DNA of 64,000 nt from UBA3537 sp038138145 (GTDB lineage Bacteria > Bacteroidota > Bacteroidia > Flavobacteriales > Flavobacteriaceae). The first letter of the stretch is position 1, and each line of letters begins with the position of its first letter. The position numbers and the translations under genes are program-made. This document shows, in pieces, positions 9,298-17,029 of this stretch. Location of the stretch: positions 1 through 64,000 of the forward strand of contig JAYQDD010000003.1 of assembly GCA_038138145.1 (NCBI GenBank), written 5' to 3'. The notes beneath the pieces are model-generated. The model was not told where the DNA came from, did no database searches, and was given only the letters and a program-made list of their open reading frames with translations.

Positions 9298-9306
9298 ACG
9301 TTAAAC

Positions 9307-9331
9307 AAAACCCATCTAATCGGTGGGTTTT
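9307..9331. terminator. Terminator overlapping the stop of the 74-residue membrane protein
   Basis: AAAACCCA (9307-9314) pairs with TGGGTTTT (9324-9331), with T-runs on both strands. For the minus-strand gene, the stop codon (9316-9318) lies in the loop. It can act in both directions. Confidence 0.65.
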
Positions 9332-9540
9332 TTATTTAACCACAATTTTGCTTGTATGTACATCCAAATTCCAGTGTAGGCGACTGCCATAAAAAGAAGT
9401 GTATATATAATCAAAGCAAAAATATTCCCTTTGTTTAAAAATAAATCTTTTATGGAATGGGTTTCATAATCCAAACCACCCAAAACAATGGCCAGACTTA
9501 GCGATAAAACAAAAATCTTTATGTGTACCCTCGTACTCAT
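9316..9540 (-). CDS. Small two-span membrane protein, unknown function
   Basis: 74 residues with an ATG start. Two hydrophobic segments are visible: about 7-22 (IKIFVLSLSLAIVLGG), which could be a membrane span or an uncleaved signal, and about 40-64 (FALIIYTLLFMAVAYTGIW). The C-terminus is basic. A strong hairpin terminator overlaps its stop codon, which supports it being transcribed. It is divergent from the arsenic operon, with 95 bp between the starts, but nothing links it to arsenic. No family is recognised. Confidence 0.55.
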   Translation of the reverse strand: MSTRVHIKIFVLSLSLAIVLGGLDYETHSIKDLFLNKGNIFALIIYTLLFMAVAYTGIWMYIQAKLWLNKKPTD

Positions 9541-9579
9541 TTACCATAAAGCTACAACTTTTTTTAAAATCATTAATTT

Positions 9580-9617
9580 TTGTTTTTTAATAATTCTTTT
9601 AATCGTAATATTGCAAT
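9580..9617 (+). promoter_or_regulatory. Promoter of the arsenic operon with overlapping ArsR operator candidate
   Basis: TTG at 9580-9582, a 23-nt spacer, then TAATATTG (9606-9613), close to the Bacteroidota -7 consensus TAnnTTTG. The dyad ATCGTAATATTGCAAT (9602-9617; 12 of 16 positions symmetric) lies on the -7 box, as expected for an ArsR repressor site. It lies about 20 bases before the arsR start. The operator role is inferred from position and symmetry. Confidence 0.5.
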
Positions 9618-9635
9618 AAATAAATTCAATCCGTT

Positions 9636-9965
9636 ATGGGCACAGCAAAAACAGAAATATTTTCTGCACATCAAAATGAAATCGCACGTTTTGCTAAGGC
9701 CTTTGGGCACCCAGCGCGTGTAGCTATAGTACAGCATTTATTCAAAACGAACAGCTGTATTTGTGGCGATTTGGTTCTTGAAATTGGATTGGCACAAGCC
9801 ACAATTTCTCAACACCTCAAAGAATTGAAATCTCTAGGTCTGATCCAAGGCACTATTGAAGGAACGAAGGTGTGTTACTGCATTGATGCTAAGCATTGGG
9901 CCAAAATGAAAACTATTATTTCTGAATTTATAGAGCAAGACCTCAATATCAACCACTGTTGTTAA
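9636..9965 (+). CDS. arsR: ArsR-family metalloregulatory repressor
   Basis: 109-residue winged-helix repressor that should release DNA when arsenite or antimonite binds. It opens with FGHPARVAIVQHL (helix 1 region, about 22-34). The helix-turn-helix lies at about 43-75 (CICGDLVLEIGLAQATISQHLKELKSLGLI), then the beta-wing (GTIEGTKVCYCID). Cysteine pairs at NSCICGD, CYC and the terminal NHCC are candidate metal ligands. The Cys-x-Cys at the recognition-helix side differs slightly from the classic ELCVCDL form. First gene of an operon with arsenate reductase and ACR3. The dyad overlapping its -7 box suggests autorepression. Confidence 0.9.
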   Translation: MGTAKTEIFSAHQNEIARFAKAFGHPARVAIVQHLFKTNSCICGDLVLEIGLAQATISQHLKELKSLGLIQGTIEGTKVCYCIDAKHWAKMKTIISEFIEQDLNINHCC

Positions 9966-9982
9966 TCCAAAAAAACCAATCC

Positions 9983-10597
9983 ATGCTTTTTATAAACATT
10001 GAAAATCAAATCAAAAAATTAGACGAAACATCAATTTCTGTAGAACGCCAAAATATAGCACAACCTTTGGTGGATTATATTCAGTTCAAAGTTGACTCAA
10101 AACAAGAAATACGTTTGAATTTTATTTGTACCCACAACTCCCGTCGCAGTCATTTGTCGCAAGTTTGGGCACAAACACTCGCCCATTATTTCGATATCAA
10201 AAATGTGTTTTGTTATTCAGGAGGTACAGAAACCACAGCGCTATTTCCTATGGCGGCCAAAACGCTTGAAAATACAGGATTTGAAATCAATACTATAGCC
10301 GAGGGCAGCAATCCAATTTATGCTATAAAATATGCGGCAGATGCTCATCCAATTCTTGGGTTTTCAAAAAAATTTGACAGTAATTTTAATCCAAATTCAA
10401 ATTTTGCTGCTGTTTTGACTTGCTCATCAGCGGACAAAGAGTGTCCCTATATTCCCAATGCTGAGGTGCGCATCCCCATGACGTTTGAGGATCCCAAAGC
10501 ATTTGATAATACCCCGCAACAAGCAGAGAAATACAACGAACGTAGTCTTCAAATCGCCACAGAACTGAAGTATGTTTTTTCAAAAATTAAACTATAA
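9983..10597 (+). CDS. arsC: Arsenate reductase, low-molecular-weight phosphatase fold, thioredoxin type
   Basis: 204-residue enzyme reducing arsenate to arsenite. The P-loop CTHNSRRS (Cys49-x5-Arg55) is the phosphatase-type active site. Two further cysteines (Cys147 and Cys154, in TCSSADKEC) are spaced seven apart like Cys82/Cys89 of the Staphylococcus thioredoxin-coupled ArsC, so all three cysteines of the relay are present. I chose the ATG at 9983. An upstream TTG at 9959 would overlap arsR and add eight residues with no family similarity. It is longer than the usual 130-140-residue ArsC because of an N-terminal extension and an insert, as in many Bacteroidota homologues. Its product arsenite is exported by the next gene. 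Confidence 0.88.
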   Translation: MLFINIENQIKKLDETSISVERQNIAQPLVDYIQFKVDSKQEIRLNFICTHNSRRSHLSQVWAQTLAHYFDIKNVFCYSGGTETTALFPMAAKTLENTGFEINTIAEGSNPIYAIKYAADAHPILGFSKKFDSNFNPNSNFAAVLTCSSADKECPYIPNAEVRIPMTFEDPKAFDNTPQQAEKYNERSLQIATELKYVFSKIKL

Positions 10598-10600
10598 ATT

Positions 10601-11647
10601 ATGGCACCAAAAAAATTAAGCTTTCTCGACAAAAACTTGACCTTGTGGATTTTTGTAGCTATGGCCATTGGTGTAAGTTTGGGGTATTTCTTGCCCAATA
10701 TTCCGGAATTTATCAATAGTATGAGCAGCGGAACTACCAACATTCCCATTGCGATTGGCCTGATTGTGATGATGTATCCACCTTTGGCAAAAGTCAATTA
10801 TGCCCTATTGCCAAAGGTTTTTAAAAACACCAAAATTTTATCAATATCACTTATACTCAATTGGATTATTGGGCCTGCACTCATGTTTCTTTTGGCTATT
10901 ATTTTTCTAAAAGATTATCCAGAATATATGGTAGGTCTGATTTTGATTGGCTTGGCACGTTGTATTGCCATGGTATTGGTATGGAACGACCTTGCAGAGG
11001 GCAGCACCGAATATGGCGCGGCATTAGTGGCGCTCAATAGCGTGTTTCAGGTGTTTGCCTATAGTTTTTATGCCTGGATTTTCATCACAGTTTTACCGCC
11101 CTATTTTGGTTTTGAGGGCGCTATTGTCGATATTTCTATTGCTGTAATCGCCGAAAGTGTTCTGATTTATTTAGGAATCCCATTTTTGCTGGGAATTTTG
11201 AGCCGCCAAATTTTGATTAAGCTCAAAGGTGAAGCGTGGTATACTCAGACTTTTATTCCAAAAATTTCGCCATTAACCTTAAGCGCATTATTGTTTACAA
11301 TCATAGTTATGTTTTCGTTAAAAGGCGAACTCATTGTGGAAATCCCTATGGATGTACTGATTATTGCTGTGCCACTACTGATCTATTTTGCGCTGATGTT
11401 TTTGATTGGCTTTTTCTTTACAAAAGCGATGGGTGGTGATTACGACAAAACCACATCTGTTGCGTTTACTGCAGCAGGCAACAATTTTGAATTGGCTATA
11501 GCTGTTGCGATAGGCGTTTTTGGACTCAATTCTGGGCAAGCATTTGCAGGAGTAATTGGGCCATTGGTAGAAGTTCCAGCCCTAATTCTACTGGTGCGTG
11601 TCTCTTTTTGGTTGAGAAAAAAATATTTTACCTCAATTAAAGACTAG
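10601..11647 (+). CDS. arsB: ACR3-family arsenite efflux permease
   Basis: 348-residue inner-membrane protein with about ten membrane spans that extrudes arsenite. It starts 3 nt after the arsenate reductase stop. Family marks include LSFLDKNLTLWIFVAMAIG at the N-terminus, the segment GLARCIAMVLVWN with the functionally important cysteine (Cys121), NSVFQVFAYS, and FTAAGNNFELAIAVAIG near the end. Gene names in use are acr3 or arsB; the sequence is of the ACR3 type, not the E. coli ArsB type. No ArsA-like ATPase is present, so export is driven by the membrane potential. Its stop overlaps that of the convergent CDGSH gene by 4 nt. Confidence 0.93.
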   Translation: MAPKKLSFLDKNLTLWIFVAMAIGVSLGYFLPNIPEFINSMSSGTTNIPIAIGLIVMMYPPLAKVNYALLPKVFKNTKILSISLILNWIIGPALMFLLAIIFLKDYPEYMVGLILIGLARCIAMVLVWNDLAEGSTEYGAALVALNSVFQVFAYSFYAWIFITVLPPYFGFEGAIVDISIAVIAESVLIYLGIPFLLGILSRQILIKLKGEAWYTQTFIPKISPLTLSALLFTIIVMFSLKGELIVEIPMDVLIIAVPLLIYFALMFLIGFFFTKAMGGDYDKTTSVAFTAAGNNFELAIAVAIGVFGLNSGQAFAGVIGPLVEVPALILLVRVSFWLRKKYFTSIKD

Positions 11648-11826
11648 TTTTTGTGTGCGCCATCACAAAAAGGAACGTCTTGTGTTTTTCCACAATTGCA
11701 CAGAGAAAAACGATTTCTTGTGGGGATGATATTTCCTTCAGCGTCCAGTAAGTTCACTTGCTTTGCGTTGGTCACAACCACTTTTCCTGTGGCGCTAATT
11801 TGAATGGTGGGTTTGTTGTCTTCCAT
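11644..11826 (-). CDS. CDGSH iron-sulfur (mitoNEET-type) small protein
   Basis: 60 residues with the full 2Fe-2S CDGSH signature near the C-terminus: Cys43-x-Cys45 … PFCDGAH (Cys54, His58). It binds a redox-active, labile cluster through three Cys and one His. The N-terminal half is a short beta-rich region. Unlike many bacterial homologues it has a single CDGSH motif, so it probably dimerises. It converges on the arsenic operon with a 4-nt stop overlap. A functional link to arsenic stress (cluster or redox repair) is only suggested by position. Confidence 0.88.
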   Translation of the reverse strand: MEDNKPTIQISATGKVVVTNAKQVNLLDAEGNIIPTRNRFSLCNCGKTQDVPFCDGAHKN

Positions 11827-11888
11827 GGTTAATTTTTTATAAAGGTACTATTTTTAAAAAAAAGCTGTAGAATTCCATAGAAAATAAA

Positions 11889-11896
11889 TAGATTTG
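11889..11896 (+). promoter_or_regulatory. -7 element of the tRNA-Pro gene
   Basis: TAGATTTG matches the Bacteroidota -7 consensus TAnnTTTG exactly and lies 15 bases before the tRNA. No clear TTTG is seen 19-21 bases upstream. Confidence 0.45.
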
Positions 11897-11911
11897 TCCC
11901 TCTCAAAAAAA

Positions 11912-11986
11912 CGGGATGTGGCGCAGTCCGGTTAGCGTACACGGCTGGGGGCCGTGTGGTCGCAGGTTCAAATCCTGTCATCCCGA
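11912..11986 (+). tRNA. tRNA-Pro (anticodon GGG)
   Basis: A full cloverleaf can be drawn. The acceptor stem is CGGGATG (11912-11918) with CATCCCG. The D-arm is GCGC…GCGT-like, the anticodon stem CACGG/CCGTG closes the 7-nt loop CTGGGGG (anticodon GGG), and the T-arm contains GGTTCAAATCC. The discriminator is A, and CCA is not encoded. The 3' 20 bases recur 106 bp downstream (see the repeat entry). Confidence 0.95.
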
Positions 11987-12075
11987 CAAAATAAAAGCTT
12001 TTGTTTTTGTAGAAAGTGTGCTTTCTTAAGAAAACGGTTGCTTTATTTGCAATAATGGGTTTATTAGGATTATTA

Positions 12076-12095
12076 AAATCCTGTCATCTCGACAA
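12076..12095 (+). repeat. Duplicate of the tRNA-Pro 3' end (attachment-site-like)
   Basis: These 20 bases match the tRNA 3' end at 11970-11989 with a single mismatch (CATCTCGACAA against CATCCCGACAA). Copies of tRNA 3' ends like this are left when an element integrates at a tRNA gene. No integrase or cargo lies between the copies, only 86 bp of AT-rich DNA. A scar after loss of the element is the natural reading. Confidence 0.6.
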
Positions 12096-12105
12096 TAATC
12101 AAAGG

Positions 12106-12134
12106 CCTAACTTCGCTGGAGTTAGGTTTTTTTA
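12106..12134 (+). terminator. Terminator after tRNA-Pro
   Basis: CCTAACT (12106-12112) pairs with AGTTAGG (12120-12126) across a 7-nt loop, followed by a run of Ts. It lies directly against the end of the convergent GH16 gene, so it may serve both. Confidence 0.75.
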
Positions 12135-13679
12135 TTGTACAAGCAATCGTTTTTTAAGAACAGTCGTATTGGTTTTGATGGCTACAATATAAAGCCCAGA
12201 ATGAAGATTTGAAATATCCATTTTAGCTTTATTTAAATCAATTTTATTTTTGTGTAAAACTAATTTTCCTGTGATATCGTACAAGGATAATTCTTGAATA
12301 CGTTCAGCAGAGTTTAAAGCAACTTCAACTGAATCTCGAGCAGGATTTGGATACATTGAGGCCTCTGTGATTTGAGCAGAGCTTACCCCAAGACCAGTTT
12401 GCTCATATACACGCACATAATCTATTTCCATTATACTATCATTAAAATTTCCAGGAATTTGCCCCCCTAAAGTACCTCCCATAGCAATATTGAGCAAAAT
12501 ATAATGAGGATTGTCATAAGGTATCTCGTTGTTGTTCTGACGTTCAAAAAACACATTATCATCCAACAGAATTTGTATCACATCTTCGGTCCAAATAAGA
12601 GAATAGGTGTGATAGGTTCCACTAGAATCATTGATTGGTGTTGTTGTGCCTTGATTTTCATATTGACCAGTAGTCGAATTTCTATAGTGCATATATCCGT
12701 AAGAAATGCTTTTGTCCCAACCATTTTGTTCCATGATGTCTATTTCGCCACAGTCTGGCCAGCCGACACTTCCATACGTATTGCCAAAATAATTTCCAAT
12801 TTCATTAATGTTGGCACCAAGCGTCCATATTGCAGGCCATGTTCCCGCTTCATTAGGGAGTTTTGCATGAACATCAATACGGCCATATTGAAATGCAAAT
12901 TTTGAATTTAGTCTTGCAGAAGTATAGTTTTTAGTAACGCCATTGAACGTATAATCTTCTTTTATGGCTTTAATTTTGAGTGTCCCGTTACTCACAAAAG
13001 AGTTTGTGTTTTCATCTGTATAATGCTGCAATTCACCATTGGCCCAATCTACACCATTAATTATGGGGATAACTTGGTGATGCCATTTTGTGGGGTCTGG
13101 TGGCCCTGAGTAGTCAAATTCGTCGCTCCAAATCAAATTATCAAAGGTGAGCGAATCGTCATTACCACCATCAATGTTGTCGATATAAAATGTGCCTGAG
13201 CGATTTTCTCCAGGCCCAACAAATAAAGCAATCAAATTAAAACTTCCATTAATATTGTGTTGTCCTTCCTCTCCAATAATATTTGCTTGCGAAAAATCAA
13301 ACTCAACTTGAGACCACCCATTTCCTGGGACAGATCTTTCAACAAAAGTATCTCCAAATCCTGAATCACTGCCTTCAAATTTCAATTGAATGGTGGTTGA
13401 AGTCCCTAAGTCAGAATAAAAGTCCAAGGTCACTAATTTCGAATTATCAAAATTTATGCTTGGCGTTAGAGGCAAATACATACCTTCATATAATTCGCCG
13501 CCAGTATTTTGGATTACTCCAACGGTATTTGATGGGTTTGATGGATCGGTTTGAGTGGAAAAGCTACACCCTAAAAAACCAGTAAAATTATCTTGACCGT
13601 TTTCAAAATCAAGTGGCATATCTTGGCCAAAAATTAAACCAACAGATAGTAAGGCAATAAAAGAAGTTATTTTCAGCAT
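12132..13679 (-). CDS. Secreted GH16 beta-glucanase (laminarinase-like) with T9SS tail
   Basis: 515-residue extracellular glycoside hydrolase. I start at the ATG at 13679, where a clean signal peptide begins (MLKITSFIALLSVGLIFGQ). The longer frame to 13760 adds an implausible leader. A beta-sandwich, CBM-like domain (about 20-175) precedes the GH16 domain (about 178-430). Its active-site motif is GEIDIMEQ, with nucleophile Glu312 and acid/base Glu317. The Met in EIDIME is typical of the bulged site of laminarinases and beta-1,3-glucanases. WPAIWTLG and the closing EIDYVRVYE are also present. The last 75 residues are a type A sorting domain (MYPNPARDSVEV). It probably cuts beta-1,3-glucan (laminarin) outside the cell. 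It is not in a polysaccharide utilisation locus; no SusC/SusD is adjacent. Confidence 0.92.
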   Translation of the reverse strand: MLKITSFIALLSVGLIFGQDMPLDFENGQDNFTGFLGCSFSTQTDPSNPSNTVGVIQNTGGELYEGMYLPLTPSINFDNSKLVTLDFYSDLGTSTTIQLKFEGSDSGFGDTFVERSVPGNGWSQVEFDFSQANIIGEEGQHNINGSFNLIALFVGPGENRSGTFYIDNIDGGNDDSLTFDNLIWSDEFDYSGPPDPTKWHHQVIPIINGVDWANGELQHYTDENTNSFVSNGTLKIKAIKEDYTFNGVTKNYTSARLNSKFAFQYGRIDVHAKLPNEAGTWPAIWTLGANINEIGNYFGNTYGSVGWPDCGEIDIMEQNGWDKSISYGYMHYRNSTTGQYENQGTTTPINDSSGTYHTYSLIWTEDVIQILLDDNVFFERQNNNEIPYDNPHYILLNIAMGGTLGGQIPGNFNDSIMEIDYVRVYEQTGLGVSSAQITEASMYPNPARDSVEVALNSAERIQELSLYDITGKLVLHKNKIDLNKAKMDISNLHSGLYIVAIKTNTTVLKKRLLVQ

Positions 13680-13820
13680 AGGAAATAAATTGGTTGCCAA
13701 AAATAAGTGTAAAACTTCTAAGTAACAATGACTAATTGTCAAAAACACAAAAAAAGTCATAATTGGTCGTCTTTTTTATTAATTTATCGTTAAAGTCATA
13801 CTCAAAATCGGTTTTCTTTG

Positions 13821-13828
13821 TAGTTTTG
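13821..13828 (+). promoter_or_regulatory. -7 element before the HxlR regulator
   Basis: TAGTTTTG is an exact TAnnTTTG match 19 bases before the start codon at 13847. A clear -33 TTG at the right distance is not visible. Confidence 0.35.
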
Positions 13829-13846
13829 TATAATTAATCGAATGTT

Positions 13847-14284
13847 ATGAAAATAAATAGGTCAAATTGTCCTTTGGCAAGTGCCCTAGACATCGTAGGC
13901 GATAAGTGGTCGTTATTAGTCATAAGAGACATATTCTTAGGCAAAAAAACATTTACAGAATTTTTAAAATCGCCTGAAAAAATAGCAACAAACATATTGG
14001 CAAATCGACTGGAGTTGCTCATCAATAGAGGGTTGCTAAAAGTCACCAAGCTACCTTACGATCAAAAAACAAAAATTTATTATCTAACTGATAGTGGCAT
14101 AGACATGTATCCCATCATATATGAGATGATCAATTGGAGCAGTAGAAATTTGAAGAGAAATTTTGGTCCCAAAGGGAAGGTTTTGATTGAACATTTTCAA
14201 AACACTTCGCCAGAACACGCCATTGAAAATGCCAAAGCGACGTACCGCTCTGAACGTTCAGAAATCTTAGCTCAAATTGTTTAA
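13847..14284 (+). CDS. HxlR-family winged-helix transcriptional regulator
   Basis: 145 residues, slightly longer than the usual 110-130. The family core is clear: CPLASALDIVGDKWSLLVIRD with the N-terminal cysteine (about residue 8), then helix-turn-helix (FTEFLKSPEKIATNILANRL, about 36-56) and wing (KLPYDQKTKIYYLTDSG). HxlR regulators often sense electrophiles or thiol oxidation through the N-terminal cysteine. The downstream gene is the thiol-disulfide carrier DsbD (46-bp gap), so control of thiol metabolism is a reasonable inference, not shown by the sequence. Confidence 0.9.
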   Translation: MKINRSNCPLASALDIVGDKWSLLVIRDIFLGKKTFTEFLKSPEKIATNILANRLELLINRGLLKVTKLPYDQKTKIYYLTDSGIDMYPIIYEMINWSSRNLKRNFGPKGKVLIEHFQNTSPEHAIENAKATYRSERSEILAQIV

Positions 14285-14330
14285 ACTCGCGTTTTTTCGG
14301 TACTTTGCCATTCAATAAAAACCTACAAAA

Positions 14331-16358
14331 ATGAAAAAGTTCCTTAGTTTAGTTCTTTTACTAATACTTACGCATTCAGCCGCTCAAATTTTAAATCCTG
14401 TGCAATGGGCGTTGAGTGTTGAATCTATTTCTCCAAACGAGTTTGACCTCGTTTTCACAGCAAATATTGATGAAAATTGGGCCATTTATGCCCAAGAAGT
14501 CGAAGAAGGTGGTCCGCTTCCTACAGTTTTTACTTTCGAAGAATCTCCTAATTTTACACGTGTTGGTTCAGTCATAGAAGACGAAACCAACAAAGCCACA
14601 AAACACGATCCCGTTTTTGAAATGGTCGTATCTAAATTTTTTAAACAAGCAGAATTTAGACAAAGAGTCCGTGTTTCAGGTTCAGCATTTAGCTTGTCGG
14701 GGAATATTGACTATATGACTTGTGATGATACGCGATGCACCTATAAGCCTGATAATCCGTTTACGTTTGATTACACCACAAATCAAGGGTTTGTAGTTGC
14801 AGAGAATTCTGCAATTCAAGCCAAAGCAATAGCCGAAAATGCTAATGAAATCCTTTATGGAATTTCTCCAGAGGCCATTACAATTTCAAGAATACCTTGT
14901 GCTGCTCAATCCGATGGTCTTGTACAATCGGTAAAAAAGCCAAACTCATTGTGGCGAATTTTTGGGCTTGGATTTTTAGGTGGATTATTGGCTCTGCTCA
15001 CCCCTTGTGTCTTTCCAATGATTCCACTGACGGTTAGTTTTTTCACCAAAAAAACAGATCAAAAAACAACCAAATCAGGCTTGGCGAGTGCCATATTGTA
15101 TGGGGTATTTATTGTACTTGTATATTTGATCCTGAGTATTCCTTTTCATTTGCTCGACTCTGTTAATCCTGATATTTTAAATGAAATTTCAACCAATGTT
15201 TGGTTAAATGTAATCTTCTTCATCATTTTTATATTTTTTGCCTTTTCATTTTTTGGGTATTACGAATTGACCCTACCTGCCCGCTGGACGATGGTTACAA
15301 GTAGAGGTGAAGGTTTTGGCGGAATTTTAGGGGTCTTTTTTATGGCACTAACGCTTTCAATAGTTTCATTCTCATGTACGGGACCTATTCTTGGTTCTCT
15401 TTTAGCGGGTTCTCTTTCATCCGATGGCGGAGCATGGCAATTGACGGCTGGAATGGGTGGATTTGGAGTGGCTCTAGGACTTCCTTTTGCGCTTTTTGCA
15501 ATGTTTCCAAACATGCTCAAGGCACTTCCAAAATCAGGGGGTTGGCTCAATACGACTAAAGTTATTTTAGGGTTTCTCGAACTTGCTTTGGCCTTTAAGT
15601 TTTTATCCAATGCAGATCTTGTGGAACATTGGGGAATTCTAAAAATTGAAGTTTTCTTAGGCATCTGGATTTTAGTGTTTTTAGGTCTGGCGCTATATAT
15701 TCTAGGTAAAATAAAATTTCCGCACGATAGCCCATTGCAAAAATTATCCTTTTTCAGAATAAGCTCTGGAATTCTTGTTTTGGCCTTTGTGGTATATTTG
15801 GCTTCAGGGTTTAGAATTGACAACAACACTAAAACTTTTACGCCACTAACGCTCCTCAGCGGATTGGCTCCGCCAGTAGGGTATAGCTTTCTTTATCCCA
15901 ACGATTGTCCCAACAATTTTGATTGTTTTAAAGATTTGAAAGAGGGTGTAGCTTATGCCAAAAAAGTAAACAAACCTATTCTTTTGGACTTTACTGGGTA
16001 TGCTTGTGTCAACTGTCGTAAAATGGAGGAGCATGTTTGGCCTAAATCAACCATCAAGCCCTATTTTGAAGATGATTATGTCTTAATTTCTCTTTATGTT
16101 GACGACAAAAAAGAACTCCCCGAAAACCAAAAATTGACGGTAAAACGTCAAGATGGCGGCACACGTGTCCTCGAAAATTATGGGCATAAATGGGCGCATT
16201 TTCAAACCGAATTTTTTCAATCCAATTCACAACCATTTTATGTAGTGTTGAGCTCCGATGCAAAAACAATTTTGACCCCACCAGTTGGGTACACGCCTGA
16301 TGAACAAGAATATGAAACATTCTTAGGCTGTGGTTTAAAAGTGCTAAATTCACTTTAA
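14331..16358 (+). CDS. dsbD: Thiol:disulfide interchange protein DsbD
   Basis: 675-residue inner-membrane reductant carrier, moving electrons from cytoplasmic thioredoxin to periplasmic proteins. All three parts and all six cysteines are visible: N-terminal periplasmic domain with MTCDDTRC (about Cys131/Cys136); an eight-span membrane domain (about 210-490) with LLTPCVFPMIPL and SFSCTGPILGS; C-terminal thioredoxin domain with CVNC (Cys559/Cys562). A signal peptide is at 1-18. The length is above the E. coli protein (about 565) because of loops common in Bacteroidota. It follows the HxlR regulator and precedes the HupE-like gene. Confidence 0.93.
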   Translation: MKKFLSLVLLLILTHSAAQILNPVQWALSVESISPNEFDLVFTANIDENWAIYAQEVEEGGPLPTVFTFEESPNFTRVGSVIEDETNKATKHDPVFEMVVSKFFKQAEFRQRVRVSGSAFSLSGNIDYMTCDDTRCTYKPDNPFTFDYTTNQGFVVAENSAIQAKAIAENANEILYGISPEAITISRIPCAAQSDGLVQSVKKPNSLWRIFGLGFLGGLLALLTPCVFPMIPLTVSFFTKKTDQKTTKSGLASAILYGVFIVLVYLILSIPFHLLDSVNPDILNEISTNVWLNVIFFIIFIFFAFSFFGYYELTLPARWTMVTSRGEGFGGILGVFFMALTLSIVSFSCTGPILGSLLAGSLSSDGGAWQLTAGMGGFGVALGLPFALFAMFPNMLKALPKSGGWLNTTKVILGFLELALAFKFLSNADLVEHWGILKIEVFLGIWILVFLGLALYILGKIKFPHDSPLQKLSFFRISSGILVLAFVVYLASGFRIDNNTKTFTPLTLLSGLAPPVGYSFLYPNDCPNNFDCFKDLKEGVAYAKKVNKPILLDFTGYACVNCRKMEEHVWPKSTIKPYFEDDYVLISLYVDDKKELPENQKLTVKRQDGGTRVLENYGHKWAHFQTEFFQSNSQPFYVVLSSDAKTILTPPVGYTPDEQEYETFLGCGLKVLNSL

Positions 16359-16425
16359 CTATTTCAGATTCAGGGGCGAAGAGCTGAATTATTTTATTAT
16401 TTTTGAGCAAACAAACAACCTAAGA

Positions 16426-17013
16426 ATGCTTGATAGTTTTTTGAAGTTTTTGGAACTCGGATTGTACCACATCGTTAGTTTCAGTAGCTACGACCATATT
16501 TTATTCGTCATATTACTTACGCTTCCATATGTATTCAAAGATTGGAAACGCCTTTTGATTTTAGTTTCTGTATTTACCTTAGGGCATACATTGAGCTTAC
16601 TGCTTGGCGTATATGATATTGTAAATTTAAATGTCAATGTTACGGAATGGCTTATTCCACTGACCATATTTTTTGCAGCTCTGTTTAATGTTTTTTCATC
16701 TGGGAAATCAACACCTAAGTATTCTTATTTTATTTTAGGTGTCGTACTGTTTTTCGGGCTTATTCATGGATTAGGGTTTGCCAATGCTTTTCAAAGCATG
16801 GTCAGCGCAAATGAAAGCACTTTTTTATCTATACTTGAGTTTGCTTTAGGGATAGAAATCGGACAACTTATCATTGTATTTTGTGTTCTTTTTATAAATT
16901 TCGTGTTCCAAAACATCTTCCGTTTTTCGACAAGGGATTGGGTTATGGTAAGTTCAGCAATAATTTTGGGATTAATGTTGCCATTGATTATTAAGAGCCC
17001 TTTATTTTCTTAG
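16426..17013 (+). CDS. HupE/UreJ-like integral membrane protein
   Basis: 195 residues with about six hydrophobic spans. The N-terminal motif YHIVSFSSYDHILFVILLTLP, the HTLSL segment and GLIHGLGFANAF are typical of the HupE/UreJ-2 family of putative metal (nickel or cobalt) permeases. There are no urease or hydrogenase genes here. In Bacteroidota such genes often stand alone, so the substrate is uncertain. It sits 67 bp after dsbD and 16 bp before the dCMP deaminase gene, so it is probably in the same operon. Confidence 0.8.
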   Translation: MLDSFLKFLELGLYHIVSFSSYDHILFVILLTLPYVFKDWKRLLILVSVFTLGHTLSLLLGVYDIVNLNVNVTEWLIPLTIFFAALFNVFSSGKSTPKYSYFILGVVLFFGLIHGLGFANAFQSMVSANESTFLSILEFALGIEIGQLIIVFCVLFINFVFQNIFRFSTRDWVMVSSAIILGLMLPLIIKSPLFS

Positions 17014-17029
17014 ATGATTTGATGTTATT

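Larger units (their letters stand above)
8716..9315. other. 600-bp remnant zone between two genes
   Basis: No full gene is visible. The zone holds the 3' fragment ending at 8903, a possible 31-codon reading frame at 9048-9143, a hairpin GGCGGT (9221-9226)/ACCGCC (9232-9237), and a tail that reads like the end of a TonB plug domain (to 9297). The rest is very AT-rich with no recognisable signal. This looks like a decayed accessory insertion. Confidence 0.5.

Noticed and set aside
9959..9982. TTG start for the arsenate reductase (and similar TTG starts before tadA, the efflux adaptor, the TetR-like gene, nrdA and the polyprenyl synthase)
   Set aside because: In each case an ATG a few codons later starts at the first residue with family similarity or at a signal peptide, and the extra residues look random.
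12132..13679. Polysaccharide utilisation locus around the GH16 enzyme
   Set aside because: No SusC/SusD pair or other glycoside hydrolase is near. The TonB receptor at 29.9-32.7 kb is too far away and not SusC-type.
15260..15829. A 189-codon open frame on the strand opposite dsbD, and similar long opposite-strand frames at 12504-12905 and 26177-26584
   Set aside because: They lie wholly inside well-supported genes, have no recognisable domains and show compositions expected from reverse reading of membrane or secreted proteins. The sense genes have clear family motifs.
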